Below are positions 20,021 through 23,366 of a stretch of 23,366 nt of DNA, piece by piece. Source of the stretch: CAG-217 sp963642245 (GTDB taxonomy: Bacteria > Bacillota > Clostridia > Oscillospirales > Acutalibacteraceae); contig CAVIFY010000089.1 in assembly GCA_963642245.1 (NCBI GenBank), positions 1 through 23,366 on the forward strand, given 5' to 3'. The notes beneath the pieces are model-generated. The model saw nothing but the letters and a program-made list of their open reading frames with translations, made no database searches and was not told the DNA's origin. Each line of letters begins with the position of its first letter. Position 1 is the stretch's first letter. Both the position numbers and the translations under genes were made by a program.

Positions 20021-21994
20021 ATGGCAACTGTTAAAAAGAGCAAAAAACGAATTATCGTTCCCATCGCCATTGTGTTGGTGATCGCCATTATCGTGACCAG
20101 TATCGTCATTGTGCGTAAGGTCAACGGCGGCGAGCAGGTGACCCTGAACACCATCTCTACCGGCGATATTTACGAGACGGTCAGCGCCACCGGCGATGTG
20201 ACCGCAGGCGCCAGCCGTACATATAAAGTCGGCACTGTGGCGACGGTAAAAGAAGTCTTTGTCCAAAAGGGCGACAAGGTCAAAGAGGGCGACAAGCTGG
20301 CCACCTTTGACACCTCCAATATGGACGCCCAGATCTCCAAATTGCAGGGGACTTATACGGACGCAAAAAAGGCGTACAATACCGCCCGCAGCAACCAGTC
20401 TGCCGCTAAATCTAACCTGGCTGCGGTCAACAAGCAGATCGCCAAGCTGGAGAAAGATGTAGCCAAGCTGCAAAAGTCCGCCAACACCACCACGACCACC
20501 AAAAAGACCACCACCAAGAAGCACAGCACCACGCTGCCCACCACGGCGCCTACCACTCGGGTGACCACCACCCAGGAGAGCACCAAGGCGGCGACTTATA
20601 CGGTAAAGGCTACCGTGCTGGCCGGTCAGGAGAGCTACGGCACCGTGCAGGTGGGTAACAACACCGCAGGTGCGTCCAGCGCCGGTAAATATGACGAGGG
20701 CGAGCAGGTGGTCATTAAGGCTGTGCCTGCCAAGGATTACAGCTTCTCCGGTTGGTATGACGCCAACGGCACCAAGCTGAAGTCTGCCAAGCAGGTGACT
20801 GTTACAGTCAGCGACAATGTGCAGTACATTGCCCAGTTTACCAAGACCACTTCTACCGGTGCGCTCACCGATCTGTCTGACGCGCTGGCCGAGATCGCAG
20901 ATAATATTCGCGATATGACCGACGATGTGAACACCATGATGCAGATCCTGCAAACCACTGCGGACGCCATCAGCAAGGCGCTGGATAACAATATTACCGA
21001 CGCCAATGTGATCGCCAATGCGGTGGAGAAGGCCATTCGTGACGCCATCAGCGAGGGCCTGATCAATGAGGATAATCTGAAAGTGATGGGCGATGTGCTG
21101 GCTAAGAGCATTGCCCAGGCAGTTAAGGAAATCGACTGGAAGAGCGTGGCCAAGGATGTGACCAGCACCAGCGATGTGCAGCTGACCACCAAGCAGTTGC
21201 AGCTGGCTGCGCTGTATGCCCAGTCCAGAATGTATGCGGTAGAGGCTTCCGACACCGCTGTCAACGCCCAGAAGAGCGTAATGGAGGGTGCAGAGAGCGC
21301 CCTGACCGCTTTGCAGGACGCCAACAAGGACTTGCAGGCCGGTTGGACCGCCTCTTTTGACGGCACCATCACCACCTGCGACCTGACCCCCGGTGAGCAG
21401 ACCTCACTGGTAGACGATGGCATTGTGCTGGAGAATATGAACTCCATGGTTGTGACCATCAGCCTGAGTGAGTACGATAACCACCGCGTAAAAGTGGGTA
21501 TGCCCTGCACTATTACCACCGCTTACGGCAACTATGAGGGCGAAGTGACCGCTAAGGCGCCCACCGCTACCGGCGGCTCTGCCGGCTCCATCTTGGACAA
21601 TGTAGGCTCCATGGCCGGTATCAGCGGCCTGTCCAGCCTGACCAGCTCCGGCGCAGGCGTGGAGTGCACCGTGGAAGTGAAGAACCCGGACGAGAACATC
21701 ATCATCGGTTTTGAGGCCAATGTGGTGATCAGCACCGGCGAATACCTGGGCGTTGTGACTGTGCCCACCGGCTCTATCGTGCTGGATAAGACCGGCACCT
21801 ATGTGTACCTCTACAATGAGGACGACAAGACCGTTACCAAGACCGCCATTACCACTGGCGCTATGTCTGACAGCGCGTACCAGGTGACCGACGGCCTGAA
21901 AGCCGGGGACAAGATCGTTGCCGCACCGTCCTCTACCTATAAGGAAGACACCTTTAAGGTCAAGGTGGTTGACAAACTGAGTACAACGAAATAA
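20021..21994 (+). CDS. HlyD/MFP-type membrane fusion protein with InlB-like insert
   Basis: A 657-residue periplasmic-adaptor-type subunit of a MacAB-like exporter, much longer than the usual 350-450. Residues 10-32 are a single membrane anchor. The split biotinyl-lipoyl domain is seen at about 68-100 (VKEVFVQKGDKVKEGDKLATFD), continuing to a first helical stretch at 103-152. Then come a Thr-rich linker (153-192) and an InlB/Listeria-type repeat (193-275; the core is FSGWYDANG with a trailing VQYIAQF). A second long helical region spans about 279-445, followed by the second lipoyl half (WTASFDGTITTC) and beta-barrel segments. The permease gene follows after 12 bases. The cargo is unknown. Confidence 0.85.
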   Translation: MATVKKSKKRIIVPIAIVLVIAIIVTSIVIVRKVNGGEQVTLNTISTGDIYETVSATGDVTAGASRTYKVGTVATVKEVFVQKGDKVKEGDKLATFDTSNMDAQISKLQGTYTDAKKAYNTARSNQSAAKSNLAAVNKQIAKLEKDVAKLQKSANTTTTTKKTTTKKHSTTLPTTAPTTRVTTTQESTKAATYTVKATVLAGQESYGTVQVGNNTAGASSAGKYDEGEQVVIKAVPAKDYSFSGWYDANGTKLKSAKQVTVTVSDNVQYIAQFTKTTSTGALTDLSDALAEIADNIRDMTDDVNTMMQILQTTADAISKALDNNITDANVIANAVEKAIRDAISEGLINEDNLKVMGDVLAKSIAQAVKEIDWKSVAKDVTSTSDVQLTTKQLQLAALYAQSRMYAVEASDTAVNAQKSVMEGAESALTALQDANKDLQAGWTASFDGTITTCDLTPGEQTSLVDDGIVLENMNSMVVTISLSEYDNHRVKVGMPCTITTAYGNYEGEVTAKAPTATGGSAGSILDNVGSMAGISGLSSLTSSGAGVECTVEVKNPDENIIIGFEANVVISTGEYLGVVTVPTGSIVLDKTGTYVYLYNEDDKTVTKTAITTGAMSDSAYQVTDGLKAGDKIVAAPSSTYKEDTFKVKVVDKLSTTK

Positions 21995-22006
21995 GGAGCA
22001 CTTTTT

Positions 22007-23257
22007 GTGAACATTTCAGAAAGCTTTAAAATCGCTGTCAAAGCCATAAAGGCGAACTGGATGCGCTCGCTCCTGACCATGCTGGGTATCATTATCGGTA
22101 TCAGCTCCGTGATCATGATCGTGGGAGCCGGTACCGGTGCCCGGGACTATATCGTCTCTCTGATCGAGGATATGGGTTCCAATGCCGTGATGGTCACGGT
22201 AGATACCACCCAGGCGACCGACAACGACTACATCACCTTAAAAGATGTAGAAAATATTAAAAGCCGTGTAAACGGCGTGGACCGCTGCTCGCCTATGCTC
22301 ATGGGCTTTGGTAAGGCCACCATTGACTCCCAGGCCAAGGAAGCCACCGCTATGCTGGTGGGCGTAAACAGCGACATTCAGTACGCCCTGACCGAGGGCT
22401 GCACCTACGGCCGGTTCTTTACCGACGAGGAGTATAACGCCAATTCACCCATTGCCGTGATCGGTATCAACAGTGCCCAGAGCGTGTTTGGGTATGAGGA
22501 TGTGACCGGCGAGTATGTGACTGTGTCCTCCAGCGGTAAGTCCATGAAAGTCAAGGTGGTGGGCGTGGCCAATATTGACCAGATCGCCCAGTCTGCCGGC
22601 GGCAGTTCCTCTCTGTCTACCATGTTCCAGCAGAACGAGGACTCCCCGGTGATCGCCCTGTTTATGCCCTGTACTACATTGACCCAGATCACCGGTGCCA
22701 ACACCAACCTGAGCTCCATTTTCGTGATTGCCCAGGACGGTGCAGATAATGACGCAGTGGGCAACGCCACCGTCAACTACTTAAAAGCGGCCCACGGCAA
22801 TTACTCCAAGAATATGTACATTGCCCAGAATATGGCCACCTATATTCAGATCGTAGACATTGTTATGCAGGTGCTCACTGCATTTATCGCCTGTGTAGGC
22901 GCTATCTCCCTGATCGTGGGCGGTATCGGCGTCATGAACATTATGCTGGTGTCCGTAACCGAGCGAACGCGGGAGATCGGCATACGAAAGTCTTTGGGCG
23001 CCAAGACCAAGGTGATCACCTTGCAGTTCCTGACCGAGTCGGTGATCCTGTGCTTGATCGGCGGTATTATCGGTTTGGTGCTGGGTATCGTAGGCGCGTA
23101 TGCGGCCTGTGCCGTTATCAACATTACCCCCAAGATCACCTGGTGGGTGATCGTGCTGGCCCTGGCATTCTCCAGCGGCGTTGGGTTGTTCTTCGGCATT
23201 TATCCGGCCCGCAAGGCTGCCAAGCTGTCGCCCATTGAGGCGCTGCGCCGAGAGTAA
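22007..23257 (+). CDS. MacB/FtsX-family ABC transporter permease
   Basis: A 416-residue permease with MacB topology: one N-terminal membrane segment (about 19-43, LLTMLGIIIGISSVIMIVG), a large extracytoplasmic domain (about 45-280) and three C-terminal segments forming the FtsX domain. That domain includes GGIGVMNIMLVSVTERTREIG and RKSLGAKTKVI, the coupling region that contacts an ATPase, and the ending YPARKAAKLSPIEALR. No Walker motifs are present, so the ATPase must be a separate protein. The start is GTG at 22007, served by AAGGAG at 21993-21998. The gene is coupled to the adaptor gene and followed by a terminator. Confidence 0.93.
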   Translation: MNISESFKIAVKAIKANWMRSLLTMLGIIIGISSVIMIVGAGTGARDYIVSLIEDMGSNAVMVTVDTTQATDNDYITLKDVENIKSRVNGVDRCSPMLMGFGKATIDSQAKEATAMLVGVNSDIQYALTEGCTYGRFFTDEEYNANSPIAVIGINSAQSVFGYEDVTGEYVTVSSSGKSMKVKVVGVANIDQIAQSAGGSSSLSTMFQQNEDSPVIALFMPCTTLTQITGANTNLSSIFVIAQDGADNDAVGNATVNYLKAAHGNYSKNMYIAQNMATYIQIVDIVMQVLTAFIACVGAISLIVGGIGVMNIMLVSVTERTREIGIRKSLGAKTKVITLQFLTESVILCLIGGIIGLVLGIVGAYAACAVINITPKITWWVIVLALAFSSGVGLFFGIYPARKAAKLSPIEALRRE

Positions 23258-23260
23258 GTC

Positions 23261-23275
23261 AAAATTTATACAAAG
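23261..23275 (+). repeat. 15-nt inverted repeat, downstream copy
   Basis: AAAATTTATACAAAG starts four bases after the permease stop codon and is the exact reverse complement of 19987-20001. In the operon transcript this copy lies in the 3' untranslated region, one base before the terminator stem, so the two ends of the mRNA could pair with each other. Confidence 0.85.
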
Positions 23276-23276
23276 C

Positions 23277-23318
23277 AAGACCGTATCGACAGGCGTTGTC
23301 GGTACGGTCTTTATTCTT
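23277..23318 (+). terminator. Intrinsic terminator of the export operon
   Basis: AAGACCGTATCGACA (23277-23291) pairs with TGTCGGTACGGTCTT (23297-23311), with one T-G wobble, across a five-base GGCGT loop. The 3' side continues TTTATTCTT. With 15 pairs and a T-rich tail it is a strong terminator, so a downstream ATPase gene would not be in this transcript except by read-through. Confidence 0.9.
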
Positions 23319-23326
23319 AAAGTAAA

Positions 23327-23345
23327 CCACAAGCTAAGCTTGTGG
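23327..23345. repeat. 19-base palindrome near the window end
   Basis: CCACAAGCT (23327-23335) and AGCTTGTGG (23337-23345) are perfect inverted copies around a single A. It could form a hairpin after loop opening, or a cruciform or protein-binding site. The last 21 bases (to 23366) hold no ORF or motif that I can assign; the element is cut by the window edge. Confidence 0.6.
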
Positions 23346-23366
23346 GAGAAGCGAGCCGTAGCGTTG

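Noticed and set aside
1..23366. CRISPR arrays, tRNA or rRNA genes, insertion sequences with transposase
   Set aside because: No regularly spaced direct repeats, no cloverleaf or rRNA-like stretch and no transposase or integrase reading frame were seen on either strand.

Overview
The window reads as chromosomal DNA of a low-to-moderate GC Gram-positive bacterium of the class Clostridia. It most resembles the Oscillospiraceae/Ruminococcaceae-type gut Firmicutes. This assignment rests on the ribosomal gene order with rpsD inside the alpha segment, a four-Cys S14 and Cys4 adenylate kinase, strong AGGAGG ribosome binding sites, a dockerin-type secreted protein and a PurO-like IMP cyclohydrolase beside purD. 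The genus is not resolved from the sequence alone. All convincing genes are on the + strand.

Region 1 (1-11973) is the S10-spc-alpha ribosomal supercluster. It runs from the 3' end of rplV through rpsC, rplP, rpmC, rpsQ, rplN, rplX, rplE, rpsN, rpsH, rplF, rplR, rpsE, rpmD, rplO, secY, adk, map, infA, rpmJ, rpsM, rpsK, rpsD, rpoA and rplQ, and ends at a strong intrinsic terminator. Every expected gene is present and intact. The long rpsQ-rplN spacer holds two hairpins with a competing pairing next to the L14 ribosome binding site. The map-infA spacer holds another hairpin.

Region 2 (11974-15410) is accessory. It has an unrecognised cytoplasmic protein, a translationally overlapping ECF-like sigma factor, and then, behind its own near-consensus promoter, a large secreted protein with leucine-rich-repeat-like, Cys-rich and dockerin-like parts, closed by a terminator.

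Region 3 (15411-19921) is a purine biosynthesis cluster: purE-purM-purN behind a near-consensus promoter, then a highly structured 166-nt spacer, purO and purD. The spacer contains a terminator-like hairpin that is mutually exclusive with a 24-bp long-range hairpin covering the purO ribosome binding region. This is the best candidate in the window for an undescribed regulatory element, although a small palindromic insertion is a real alternative. No AICAR transformylase accompanies purO.

Region 4 (19922-23366) is a two-gene export operon: an oversized HlyD/MFP-type adaptor carrying an InlB-like repeat and Thr-rich linker, and a MacB/FtsX-type permease with no ATPase gene. It has a consensus promoter and a strong terminator. 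It is bracketed by a perfect 15-nt inverted repeat whose copies lie in the predicted 5' and 3' untranslated regions. The window ends in a short palindrome and unassigned sequence.
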